From Acinetobacter sp. Ver3 (GTDB taxonomy: Bacteria; Pseudomonadota; Gammaproteobacteria; Pseudomonadales; Moraxellaceae), in the NCBI RefSeq assembly GCF_000632455.1, contig NZ_JFYL01000007.1, forward strand, positions 24,182 to 88,181: DNA of 64,000 nucleotides, given 5' to 3'. Each line of letters opens with the position of its first letter. The first letter of the stretch is position 1. The notes beneath the pieces are model-generated. The model saw nothing but the letters and a program-made list of their open reading frames with translations. It did no database searches and was not told where the DNA came from. Made by a program: the position numbers and the translations under genes. This document shows positions 46,344 through 55,098 of this stretch, in pieces.

Positions 46344-48086
46344 ATGTATATTGTTGGGTGGGGGAAAGATGAAATTAACATCGAACCCAAAGGCTATGCC
46401 ATGTTTGGCTATGGGATGTGGCATCACCGTGCCTATAAAAAAAGAACTGCGCTGTATGCGAGAACAGTGACCATTCAAAAAGATCGAGATGCTCCATTAA
46501 TTTTATGTTGTCTAGATTTTGGCTGTATTACTTCAGCAATTCGAATTACTGTAATCCAACGCTTGAATGAAACGTTGAGCGATCGTTTCGATCCACATCG
46601 TTTGGTTCTAATGGCAACGCATACCCATTCAGGTCCAGGCGGTTGTGGTTATGAAGCTCTTTATAATATGCCGACACCAGGATTTGTGCCTGAGCACCTT
46701 GATGCAGTAGTGGATGCTGTGCAATCCAGTATTCAACAGGCATTATCCAATCGCGATTTTACAGAGATTCGGTTAGCGACAATTGACATTCCTGAGCAAG
46801 TTCCTGTGGCATGGAATCGCTCGATAAAAGCGTATAATCGAAATCTCGATACTGCATTCGTCGACGAATCTGAAACTTACAAAGCGATCAATCGACAAAT
46901 GCAAGTCCTTGGCTTTTATCGTGGGGAAAAGCTGCATTCTCTGTTGTCACTGTTTGGTGTGCATGCGACATGTTTGGGCAATCAATTAGACGCTCATGAT
47001 GGTGATAATAAAGGCTATGCCGCAACACTTTCGGAAGAGACCTTAAGTGCTGCTGGGGTGGATGGACCAGTTTGTATATTTGCGCAAGCAACAGCAGGCG
47101 ATGTGTCACCACACTTCCATGGAAAGAATCAGACTAAGATCAGAAAAAAGATAAAAGGAGAAGCAGAATACATCTATGCGAGAAACAATGGTCGTATACA
47201 GAGTGAGTATGCTTTAGCCGCTTTAATTGAGCAGCAAAATCAAAAAATTCAATATCAGGATTTGGATGCAGTACTCGAGTATGTGGATATGTCAAATACT
47301 GTGGCTGATCCAGAGTTTTCAGGTGGATATAGCAATGCGATAACAAGCCAAGCTTGTCATGGGACAGCATTTATTGCGGGCACACCAGTCGATGGTGTGG
47401 GTGCTGCAAAGCCATTGATCATGGCTATGAATTTACTTTCAAAACAATTCAAACGAAGTAAATTGAATTCAAAAGATCCAGTGGAAAGTGCTTATTATCA
47501 GAAGCTTTATCATGCTCAAGGACCCAAAAATATTATTTTTGAATCGGGTCAGCATCGGATATTAGGAAAAAAATTAGGTTCACTTCCTGGTGTTTTAGAT
47601 CCACTCATTGCTGAAATGAATGCTCAAGTTCACGCTGGCGCAATTCAAGAAAGCGATTTAGTGCCACATATTGTGCCAATTCAGCTCATTCGAATCGGTC
47701 AACTTTTTTTGGTATGTGCTCCCGGAGAGTTTACAACAACTTCAGGTAAGCGCGTATTAAATACCATTCAGAAAAGTGTATTACCGACATTTCCTAACGC
47801 AAAAATTTGGTTTGCATCTTATTGTAATGATTATATGGGCTATGTGACGACATTCGAAGAATATCAAGAACAAGCCTATGAAGGTGGACACACTTTATTT
47901 GGTCAATGGACTTTGGCAGCTTTTCAAACCTATTTTAAACATTTGGCTAAACAGATTTGTTTGCCACCTGAACAACGTCAATTATCAAATTGCGTACCTA
48001 AAGCAGTACCTCAAAAAGAATTAGAGAAAAGAACCAATCGGGGAAATGTTCAAACCGCCGTTGCACAAAAGGAGTTGGCAACATGA
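46344..48086 (+). CDS. Neutral/alkaline ceramidase-like amidase, no signal peptide
   Basis: 580 residues matching the N-terminal catalytic domain of neutral ceramidase, a zinc amidase that hydrolyses N-acyl bonds of ceramide. Family hallmarks seen: ATHTHSGPGG (91-100) and FGVHATCLG (His207) for zinc, the nucleophile Ser255 in TAGDVSPHF, Glu462 in CAPGEFTTT, and Tyr497 in CNDYMGYVTT. Two things are odd: there is no signal peptide (it starts directly at the strand MYIVGWGKDEINIEP), although known bacterial ceramidases are secreted, and the C-terminal Ig-like domain is missing. ATG 46344 has AAGGA 8 bases upstream. ATGA overlap with the next gene. Confidence 0.85.
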   Translation: MYIVGWGKDEINIEPKGYAMFGYGMWHHRAYKKRTALYARTVTIQKDRDAPLILCCLDFGCITSAIRITVIQRLNETLSDRFDPHRLVLMATHTHSGPGGCGYEALYNMPTPGFVPEHLDAVVDAVQSSIQQALSNRDFTEIRLATIDIPEQVPVAWNRSIKAYNRNLDTAFVDESETYKAINRQMQVLGFYRGEKLHSLLSLFGVHATCLGNQLDAHDGDNKGYAATLSEETLSAAGVDGPVCIFAQATAGDVSPHFHGKNQTKIRKKIKGEAEYIYARNNGRIQSEYALAALIEQQNQKIQYQDLDAVLEYVDMSNTVADPEFSGGYSNAITSQACHGTAFIAGTPVDGVGAAKPLIMAMNLLSKQFKRSKLNSKDPVESAYYQKLYHAQGPKNIIFESGQHRILGKKLGSLPGVLDPLIAEMNAQVHAGAIQESDLVPHIVPIQLIRIGQLFLVCAPGEFTTTSGKRVLNTIQKSVLPTFPNAKIWFASYCNDYMGYVTTFEEYQEQAYEGGHTLFGQWTLAAFQTYFKHLAKQICLPPEQRQLSNCVPKAVPQKELEKRTNRGNVQTAVAQKELAT

Positions 48087-49372
48087 GTAATCTGACACAT
48101 CATTATTGGTCTAACTGGTCGGGATATTGCCACTCAAACCCGCAACACATCTTATATCCAGATCAATTACATGAATTACAGGATATTGTGATTCAACATC
48201 CTAAAGTTCGTGTGGTTGGTGCAGGGCATTCATTTACTCCTTTGGTAAAAACGGATGCGTCTATTATTTCTTTAGACCGATTTTCAAGTGTCTTAAATGC
48301 TGATCAGGCTAAATGCCAAGCGACGTTATGGGCAGGTACTCGACTATTCAATTTAGGACAGCATCTTGCGCCTTATGAACAGTCGCTTATGAATCAGGGT
48401 GATATTGATCAACAAAGTTTAGCTGGTGCTGTGTCTACAGGAACACACGGGACAGGTGCAGCGCTATATTCTATTTCAGGCTATGTAGAAGATTTTGAGC
48501 TATTACAGGCAAACGGGGAGTTAATCCAATGCTCCAAGACGGAGAACCCTGAAATTTTTCAGGCAGGGAGAGTATCTTTGGGATCACTCGGGATATTAAC
48601 GAAAATAACCATGCAAAACCGCCCTAGATATAAATTGGAAGAGAAAATTCATTTAGCCCCTGCAGAAGAAAGCCTTGATCAATTTCTCCAATTGATGCAC
48701 CAACATCGGCATTTGGAGTATTTTATTTTCCCTTTTACAGATCAGTTAATTTTTAAAACACTTGATGTTACAGAGGGTGAGGTGAAGCCAAGAGAAACTT
48801 CTTGGCCATCTGAGGATCAACTTTTAACATGGTGTTGTGAAATTTCTAAAAAAGCCCCTTTTTTGACGAAATATCTTCAAAAATTAGTCGGTGTTTTTGT
48901 GAAGCCAACAGAATTCATTGATTGGTCGAGTGATATTTTTGCAACACCTCGGAATACCAAATTCAATGAAATGGAATATCAAATTCCAATTGAGAATGGT
49001 ATTCAATGCATCAAAGAAGTGATTGCAACGTTTAGAAAATATCAAATAAATTCTTTTTTCCCTATCGAATTCCGCGTGGTCAAAGGGGATGATATTTGGC
49101 TAAGTCCTTTCTATCAGCAAGACAGTATTTCGGTTTCAATCCATCAATATTATAAGCAGTCACCTCAAAAAGTATTTGATCTTATTGAGCCGATTTTTCA
49201 AAAATATCGAGGCCGTCCACACTGGGCTAAGATGCATCAACTATCTCACCAAGAGATTCGAGCTCTTTATCCGAAATGGAATGAATTTATGCAAATCAGA
49301 GAAGCGCTCGATCCCCATCGAAAGTTTCTCAATCCCTATCTTGAAAAACTATTACTTGGGCAACATGGATGA
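48083..49372 (+). CDS. FAD-binding sugar-1,4-lactone oxidase (ALO family)
   Basis: 429 residues. Vanillyl-alcohol-oxidase/ALO-type flavoprotein: the FAD domain has VGAGHSFTPLVKTD, where the His is the covalent FAD attachment site in ALO enzymes, and GAVSTGTHGTGAALYSISGY. The C-terminal ALO domain ends with RPHWAKMHQLS and ALDPHRKFLNPYLE. Family members oxidise aldono-1,4-lactones or sugar alcohols. Its start overlaps the ceramidase-like gene by four bases, and the PLP gene follows after 3 bases, so the three proteins are probably made together. The actual substrate is unknown. Confidence 0.86.
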   Translation: MSNLTHHYWSNWSGYCHSNPQHILYPDQLHELQDIVIQHPKVRVVGAGHSFTPLVKTDASIISLDRFSSVLNADQAKCQATLWAGTRLFNLGQHLAPYEQSLMNQGDIDQQSLAGAVSTGTHGTGAALYSISGYVEDFELLQANGELIQCSKTENPEIFQAGRVSLGSLGILTKITMQNRPRYKLEEKIHLAPAEESLDQFLQLMHQHRHLEYFIFPFTDQLIFKTLDVTEGEVKPRETSWPSEDQLLTWCCEISKKAPFLTKYLQKLVGVFVKPTEFIDWSSDIFATPRNTKFNEMEYQIPIENGIQCIKEVIATFRKYQINSFFPIEFRVVKGDDIWLSPFYQQDSISVSIHQYYKQSPQKVFDLIEPIFQKYRGRPHWAKMHQLSHQEIRALYPKWNEFMQIREALDPHRKFLNPYLEKLLLGQHG

Positions 49373-49375
49373 GAG

Positions 49376-50575
49376 ATGAATAGTTTTTTTAATCAAATGA
49401 ATGATGATCTGCGGGCACATGGTTTAGGTCAACCTATGCTCTTGATCGATGAGGATGCATTAAACTTTAATATTGCTTATGTAAAACAGCAGCTAGCTTC
49501 AGCAAAGCACTTAAAACCGCGGTTGGTCGTTAAATCTTTGGCTTGTTTGCCTTTGTTAAAAAAGCTAAGTTTCGAATTAGACACCCGACACTTTATGGTG
49601 TTCCATATTGATCACTTAGAATTGATGTTCAATCATTTTGATCAAGCTGATTTACTCTTTGGCAAGCCGATGCCAATTCGTGCAGTAGAAAGGTTTTATC
49701 AAAACCATCACACGCCAATCCAATGCAAGATACATTGGTTAATTGATTCCTTTGCTCGTTTGCAACAATATCATGCCTTGGCTGATCAACTGGGACTTAG
49801 CTTCAATATCAATCTTGAAATTGATGTGGGATTACATCGTGGAGGCGTTCAAAATTCTGCTGAATTTATACAAATGCTCAATTATATTCAGCAGCATCAA
49901 AAAACGCTAAATTTGAGTGGCTTAATGGGCTACGATGCGCATGTCACTAAACTACCTAAGGTGGTGAAGCGTGCAGAAACAGCTTATGCTGAATCTCAAC
50001 ATATTTATCAAAATTATCAGCACATCTTAAAGCACCAATTCCCAGATTTAAATCATGCTCAGCTGTGTTTTAACGGAGGAGGAAGTCCAACCTTTAGTTT
50101 TCACGTGAAACATAGTGTGTGTAATGATCTGTCATTTGGCTCAATGTTGCTTAAGCCCAGCGATTTTGATTCTGAATATCTTTCTTCACTTAAATCTGCT
50201 TTATATATAGCGAGTCCCGTACTGAAAGTTTTAGACCAAGTTTCATTGCCAGGAATGCCTTCATTTAAAAAAATAAAATTCTTTCAGAAGCATCAATCGG
50301 TTTTTATCTACGGTGGCTATTGGATGGGTCAATATGTTTATCCAGCAAAATCTCATCCTCATTTATTGTATGGACGAAGCACCAATCAGGAAATGATTTG
50401 TGTCGATCGTAAAATTGATATCCATCCTGATGACTATGTAATTATTCGACCGAGCCAGAGTGAGGTGGTCATCCCGCAGTTCAATCGCACGTACCTTTAT
50501 CGAAAAGAAAATGAGTGGAATTCATCTGATTTGGAAACGAGTAGATTTGAACCTTGGGAAAATTTTAGAGAGTAG
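49376..50575 (+). CDS. PLP-dependent fold-III protein (DSD1/D-threonine aldolase-like, amino acid deaminase/aldolase group)
   Basis: 399 residues with an alanine-racemase-type TIM barrel. The PLP lysine is expected at Lys53 in PRLVVKSLACLPLL, and INLEIDVGLHRGGVQ, LMGYDAHVTKLP and CFNGGGSPTFSF match the D-serine dehydratase/D-threonine aldolase superfamily. Those enzymes carry a C-terminal His-x-Cys zinc site in a PNHxC motif; the corresponding position here reads IIRPSQSEVV, with neither ligand, so a metal-dependent dehydratase or aldolase reaction is doubtful. Similar proteins occur beside ALO-type oxidases in other bacteria, by recollection. Last gene of the operon, followed by a terminator. 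Confidence 0.78.
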   Translation: MNSFFNQMNDDLRAHGLGQPMLLIDEDALNFNIAYVKQQLASAKHLKPRLVVKSLACLPLLKKLSFELDTRHFMVFHIDHLELMFNHFDQADLLFGKPMPIRAVERFYQNHHTPIQCKIHWLIDSFARLQQYHALADQLGLSFNINLEIDVGLHRGGVQNSAEFIQMLNYIQQHQKTLNLSGLMGYDAHVTKLPKVVKRAETAYAESQHIYQNYQHILKHQFPDLNHAQLCFNGGGSPTFSFHVKHSVCNDLSFGSMLLKPSDFDSEYLSSLKSALYIASPVLKVLDQVSLPGMPSFKKIKFFQKHQSVFIYGGYWMGQYVYPAKSHPHLLYGRSTNQEMICVDRKIDIHPDDYVIIRPSQSEVVIPQFNRTYLYRKENEWNSSDLETSRFEPWENFRE

Positions 50576-50585
50576 TGATTAAAAG

Positions 50586-50615
50586 AAAAAGGGATGAAGT
50601 TAATCATCCCTTTTT
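50586..50615. terminator. Terminator after the ceramidase/oxidase/PLP operon
   Basis: AAAAAGGGATGA / TCATCCCTTTTT with a six-base loop. It serves both convergent transcripts. Confidence 0.9.
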
Positions 50616-50631
50616 AGCATTGGTTTGAAAT

Positions 50632-52251
50632 TTATTGGATACCGCCGTAGTGGATGCCCGTTAATTCACTGATTTCTTTTTTCCAAGTGGTTAAGTCATC
50701 CAAATTAAATTTACTTAAATGGTCATGCCCACAAGCACGCGCCATTACCTGCATCAATTCGACTGAAGCATTGAAGAAGTTGGCGAGTTGCTGTGCTGAT
50801 TTTTCAATTTCGAGTCTTCGACGCAAATGATCTTTTTGTGTTGCAATACCGACAGAGCATTCATTTGTATTACACGCGCGCATTCCCAAACAACCAATTG
50901 CCTGCATGGCAGAGTTAGACAGGGCAATGGCATCTGCACCCAGCGCTAAGGCTTTAATAAAATCAGCAGGGACACGTAAGCCACCTGTAATGACCAAACT
51001 AATGTCACGACGTCCTAAACGATCTAAATGACGACGTGCCCGTGCTAAAGCAGGAATGGTCGGCACTGAAATATTGTCACGGAATAATGTTGGTGCTGCA
51101 CCTGTACCACCACCACGACCATCTAAAATAATGTAGTCCACACCTATCGCAATCGCAGCATCAATGTCTTTTTCGATATGCTGTGCAGACAGTTTAAAGC
51201 CAATCGGAATGCCACCTGTCTGCTCGCGTATATAGTTTGCAAACTCCTTGTACTGTGAAAGTTCAGTCCAATCCGGAAAGGTTGCGGGAGAAATCGCAGA
51301 TTGTCCTTCTTCTAAACCACGTACTTCTGCAATTTTTCCGACTACTTTATGCCCGGGTAGATGTCCGCCTGTTCCTGTTTTTGCTGCCTGTCCACCTTTA
51401 AAGTGAAAAGCTTGGCATTTTTTTACTTTTTCAATGTCATAGCCAAAACGACCAGAGGCCAACTCGTAAAAATATCGTGAATTCGAGGCTTGTTCATCAT
51501 CTAACATTCCACCTTCACCAGAACAGATGCCAGTACCTGCCATTTCCGCACCCATTGCCAGTGCAGTTTTTGCTTCTTGAGATAAAGCTCCAAAACTCAT
51601 GTCGGAAACAAATAATGGAATATTGAGTCTCAATGGTTTTTTTGCATTTGGTCCAATAATCACTTCGCTTGCAACGGGGGCATCATCCAGTAGAGGAGCT
51701 TTCCAAAGTTGAGCTGTGACCAGTTGAATATCTTCCCATTTTGGAAGTTTGTCAAAAGGCACACCCATGGCTGCGGTAGGACCATGATGACCGAAATTTT
51801 TTAGACCATTTCGAGCTAATTCTAAGATGAATCTATTGTGTGGCTCTTCAGGAGCAGGCTGAGAATCTGCGTAGAGTCCTTGATAACGATTACGGTTGAA
51901 TTGCTGTGGATTTCTTTTTTCCCAAGCTTCGATTTCTTCTAAGTCAACATAGACATGATCATCATGAATCCAAGCTTTAAATTTTTGCAGATTTTTATTG
52001 AGATATCTCGGGTTAATGCCAGTTTTATAGAGGTAATGAGAGCCGTGAAGGCCACATACAATTTTGTCGCCTTGAATATGGGCATCGGACATGAGTGCTC
52101 CGCGATGCTGACAACGACCATACATGACTACGACTTTTTCTTCATCATGATCTTCAAGACGAAGAACAACAAGATCCACATTGGCTGCTAAAGCATATGC
52201 GGGTTTAAGCGGCTGGAGTGTAGACCAAGCAATTAGTGGGTGAGATTTCAT
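50632..52251 (-). CDS. Rieske-domain / glutamate synthase (GltB FMN-domain) fusion protein
   Basis: 539 residues in two parts. Residues 1-110 form a Rieske [2Fe-2S] domain with CQHRG (Cys47, His49) and CGLHGSH (Cys66, His69). From about 150 to the end is the FMN/TIM-barrel domain of glutamate synthase: VSDMSFGALSQEAK, GEGGM, KPGxGGxLPG-like KTGTGGHLPGHKV, GRGGGTGAAP, and the [3Fe-4S] cysteines Cys454, Cys460 and Cys465 in CLGMRACNTNECSVGIATQ. It lacks the GltB glutaminase and C-terminal domains, so it cannot be a complete glutamate synthase. The Rieske domain may deliver electrons. Reaction unknown. Single gene, divergent from thrS. Confidence 0.87.
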   Translation of the reverse strand: MKSHPLIAWSTLQPLKPAYALAANVDLVVLRLEDHDEEKVVVMYGRCQHRGALMSDAHIQGDKIVCGLHGSHYLYKTGINPRYLNKNLQKFKAWIHDDHVYVDLEEIEAWEKRNPQQFNRNRYQGLYADSQPAPEEPHNRFILELARNGLKNFGHHGPTAAMGVPFDKLPKWEDIQLVTAQLWKAPLLDDAPVASEVIIGPNAKKPLRLNIPLFVSDMSFGALSQEAKTALAMGAEMAGTGICSGEGGMLDDEQASNSRYFYELASGRFGYDIEKVKKCQAFHFKGGQAAKTGTGGHLPGHKVVGKIAEVRGLEEGQSAISPATFPDWTELSQYKEFANYIREQTGGIPIGFKLSAQHIEKDIDAAIAIGVDYIILDGRGGGTGAAPTLFRDNISVPTIPALARARRHLDRLGRRDISLVITGGLRVPADFIKALALGADAIALSNSAMQAIGCLGMRACNTNECSVGIATQKDHLRRRLEIEKSAQQLANFFNASVELMQVMARACGHDHLSKFNLDDLTTWKKEISELTGIHYGGIQ

Positions 52252-52576
52252 ATGACCTGCCTAATGATTTCAGTGGGTTATATTTATTTGTTTAAAAGTA
52301 TGTTGATCATCTAATAGAAAGTATAAAAGATTATTTTTCTATAATTGGGATAATATTGGTTTAAATATTAGATTGGGAATATATTTTAACTATTTTTGTC
52401 ACAATTAAAACTGCTATCGCCTAATGCTCGATTAACGGTTTATTAAACAACGTGACACGTGTAAAATCTCTAGCGATTTTATTTATCCACCGTTTTTATC
52501 TTTTGAGGTTCGCCTCGATCATAATCTCGCGGTGACATGCTCCATTGTACGGGGCATCACTCCTTAAGGATTTTTT
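52252..52576. other. 325-bp non-coding region with the thrS leader
   Basis: The left half is AT-rich and should hold the divergent promoters; I could not fix one with confidence. The right half contains three successive hairpins on the thrS sense strand: TAAAATC/GATTTTA (52462-52481), GAGG-TTCG-CCTC (52505-52516) and the anticodon-arm-like hairpin (52532-52560). No open reading frame is convincing. Confidence 0.6.
52532..52560 (+). promoter_or_regulatory. Putative thrS translational operator mimicking the tRNA-Thr anticodon arm
   Basis: ATGCTCC (52537-52543) pairs with GGGGCAT (52551-52557) through 7 bp including one U-G pair, and GTG/CAC extends the stem across a two-base bulge. The seven-base loop AUUGUAC has U at the position of tRNA U33 and UGU, a tRNA-Thr anticodon, at positions 34-36. 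It ends 5 bases before the ribosome site AAGGA (52566-52570). E. coli ThrRS represses its own mRNA through a leader hairpin of this kind. Confidence 0.65.
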
Positions 52577-54499
52577 ATGCCAATTATTACTTTGCCAAAC
52601 GGCGATCAAAAACAATTTGATCAAGCTGTCTCTGTCATGGAAGTTGCTCAAAGCATCGGTCCAGGTCTTGCAAAAAATACGGTTGCAGGTCGTGTAAACG
52701 GCCATCTAGTTGATGCATGTGACTTAATCACTGATGATGCCACGTTGCAGATCATTACGCCTAAAGATGATGAAGGTGTTGAAATTATTCGTCACTCTTG
52801 TGCCCATTTAGTTGGTCACGCAGTGAAGCAGCTTTTCCCCGAAGCAAAGATGGTGATTGGACCTGTCATTGAAGATGGTTTCTATTACGATATCTACAGT
52901 GAAAAACCATTTACACCAGATGATATGGCTGCCATCGAAGAGCGTATGAAAAAGCTCATCGATCAAGATTATGATGTCATTAAAAAGATGACACCTCGTG
53001 ATGAAGTGATCAAAGTATTCACTGAGCGTGGTGAAGATTATAAATTACGCCTCATCGAAGATATGCCAGATGAGACTCAAATGGGTCTTTATTATCATCA
53101 AGAATATGTGGATATGTGTCGTGGTCCACACGTACCAAACACTAAATTCTTAAAGTCATTTAAGTTGACGAAGATGTCAGGTGCTTACTGGCGTGGTGAT
53201 GCGAAAAACGAACAACTTCAACGTATTTATGGTACGGCTTGGGCGGATAAGAAGCAGTTGGCTGCTTATATCAAACGTATTGAAGAAGCTGAAAAGCGTG
53301 ACCACCGTAAAATTGGTAAAGCGCTTGATCTGTTCCACATGCAAGAAGAAGCACCAGGCATGGTGTTCTGGCATCCAAATGGCTGGACGATCTATCAAGT
53401 TTTAGAACAATACATGCGTAAAGTTCAGCAGGACAATGGTTATCAAGAGATTCGCACACCTCAGGTGGTCGATTTTAGTCTTTGGGAAAAATCAGGACAT
53501 GCTGCAAACTATGCAGAAAACATGTTTACTACACATTCTGAAAACCGTAACTATGCCGTTAAACCAATGAACTGCCCATGTCATGTTCAAGTGTTTAACC
53601 AAGGTTTAAAATCTTACCGTGATTTACCAATTCGTCTTGCTGAATTTGGTTCATGTCACCGTAACGAACCATCGGGTTCATTACACGGGATTATGCGTGT
53701 TCGTGGTTTCACCCAAGATGATGCACACATTTTTTGTACAACTGAGCAAATTGGTCAAGAAGTTGCTGACTTTATTAAACTGACTTTAGATGTTTATAAA
53801 GATTTCGGTTTTGAAGAAGTGCAAATGAAACTCTCAACACGTCCAGAAAAGCGTGTAGGGGATGATAAGCTTTGGGATGTTGCTGAAAAATCTTTAGCTG
53901 ACGCACTGGATGCAGCGGGTCTCGCTTGGGATTTACAACCTGGTGAGGGTGCGTTCTACGGTCCTAAAATTGAATTTTCTTTGAAAGATTGTTTAGGTCG
54001 TATCTGGCAGTGCGGTACAATCCAATGCGATTTTAACTTGCCATTACGTTTAGATGCATCTTATGTCACTGAAGACAACGATCGTGATCATCCTGTGATG
54101 CTTCATCGTGCAATTCTTGGCAGTTTTGAACGTTTTATTGGTATACTTATTGAACACTACGCTGGATTTATGCCACCATGGTTGGCACCAATTCAAGCAT
54201 GTGTGATGAATATTACCGATTCTCAAGCAGATGCTTGTCAGTCAGTCGTCGCTAAATTGCAAGAAAATGGCATTCGAGTGATTTCAGACTTGAGAAATGA
54301 GAAAATCGGCTTTAAGATTCGTGAGCGTACTTTAGAGCGTATTCCATACCTATTGGTGCTTGGGGATCGAGAAGTAGAGGAAGGTACAGTGAATGTACGT
54401 ACTCGCTCTGGAACAAATTTAGGTACTATGTCTATCGATGCATTCGTTGACTTAGTGAAAGTAGCCGTAGCCGAACGCGGCCGGTATATTGTGGAGTAA
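52577..54499 (+). CDS. thrS: Threonyl-tRNA synthetase
   Basis: Class II synthetase, 640 residues. TGS domain (1-62, [20 protein letters not shown]), editing domain with [18 protein letters not shown], catalytic core with [12 protein letters not shown], the zinc Cys in NCPCHVQ, motif 2 [15 protein letters not shown], motif 3 [20 protein letters not shown], and the anticodon-binding domain that also contacts the leader operator in E. coli. SD AAGGA is 6 bases from the ATG. infC begins 5 bases after the stop. Confidence 0.97.
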   Translation: MPIITLPNGDQKQFDQAVSVMEVAQSIGPGLAKNTVAGRVNGHLVDACDLITDDATLQIITPKDDEGVEIIRHSCAHLVGHAVKQLFPEAKMVIGPVIEDGFYYDIYSEKPFTPDDMAAIEERMKKLIDQDYDVIKKMTPRDEVIKVFTERGEDYKLRLIEDMPDETQMGLYYHQEYVDMCRGPHVPNTKFLKSFKLTKMSGAYWRGDAKNEQLQRIYGTAWADKKQLAAYIKRIEEAEKRDHRKIGKALDLFHMQEEAPGMVFWHPNGWTIYQVLEQYMRKVQQDNGYQEIRTPQVVDFSLWEKSGHAANYAENMFTTHSENRNYAVKPMNCPCHVQVFNQGLKSYRDLPIRLAEFGSCHRNEPSGSLHGIMRVRGFTQDDAHIFCTTEQIGQEVADFIKLTLDVYKDFGFEEVQMKLSTRPEKRVGDDKLWDVAEKSLADALDAAGLAWDLQPGEGAFYGPKIEFSLKDCLGRIWQCGTIQCDFNLPLRLDASYVTEDNDRDHPVMLHRAILGSFERFIGILIEHYAGFMPPWLAPIQACVMNITDSQADACQSVVAKLQENGIRVISDLRNEKIGFKIRERTLERIPYLLVLGDREVEEGTVNVRTRSGTNLGTMSIDAFVDLVKVAVAERGRYIVE

Positions 54500-54504
54500 G
54501 AAAG

Positions 54505-55056
54505 ATTAAACAGCCTGACCGTAACCAACAACAAGGTGCTAAAAGCAATCGTCCTGCATTAAATGATGAGATTCGTGCGAAAGAAGTGCGTCTCGTTGGC
54601 GCTGACGGAGAACAAAAAGGCATCGTTTCACTTGCTGAAGCGTTGCGTGCTGCAGAAGAAGTTGATCTTGACCTCGTTGAGATCGTTGCGAATGCAGAGC
54701 CGCCTGTTTGTAAAATCATGGATTACAACAAGCATTTATTTGATCTGAAGCAAAAGCAAAAAGATGCTAAGAAAAAGCAGCATCAAGTTCAGGTTAAAGA
54801 GATCAAGTTGCGTCCTGGTACAGACGTTGGTGATTACAATGTTAAGTTGCGTGCTATTCTGAAATTCCTTGAAGAAGGCAACAAAGTTAAAATTACTCTA
54901 CGTTTCCGTGGTCGTGAGATGGCTCACCAACAATTGGGTCTTGCTCAATTACAAAAGATTGAAGCTGATGTGGCTGAAATCGGTGTAGTGGAACAAGCAC
55001 CAAAAATGGAAGGCCGTCAAATGGGTATGTTACTTGGTCCTAAAAAGAAAAAGTAA
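54505..55056 (+). CDS. infC: Translation initiation factor IF-3, AUU start
   Basis: Binds the 30S subunit and rejects wrong start codons. The family N-terminus cannot be reached from the first in-frame ATG (54586): reading from ATT at 54505 gives [20 protein letters not shown], then [19 protein letters not shown], the true IF3 start, total 183 residues. GGAG (54492-54495) sits 9 bases upstream, inside the end of thrS. AUU initiation is the classic self-control device of infC: IF3 discriminates against its own start codon. The C-terminal domain [18 protein letters not shown] and [10 protein letters not shown] is normal. Unlike in E. coli, a terminator follows and rpmI-rplT lie 2.7 kb away. Confidence 0.94.
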   Translation: MKQPDRNQQQGAKSNRPALNDEIRAKEVRLVGADGEQKGIVSLAEALRAAEEVDLDLVEIVANAEPPVCKIMDYNKHLFDLKQKQKDAKKKQHQVQVKEIKLRPGTDVGDYNVKLRAILKFLEEGNKVKITLRFRGREMAHQQLGLAQLQKIEADVAEIGVVEQAPKMEGRQMGMLLGPKKKK

Positions 55057-55069
55057 AACCGATTTAGAG

Positions 55070-55098
55070 AAAAAGCCCTGCACATGCAGGGCTTTTTT
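55070..55098 (+). terminator. Terminator after infC
   Basis: AAAAAGCCCTGC / GCAGGGCTTTTTT with loop ACAT, 13 bases after the stop. It separates infC from the ribosomal-protein genes found with it in enterobacteria. Confidence 0.92.

Noticed and set aside
54586..54588. First in-frame ATG as infC start
   Set aside because: It cuts off the conserved IF3 N-terminus encoded from ATT 54505.
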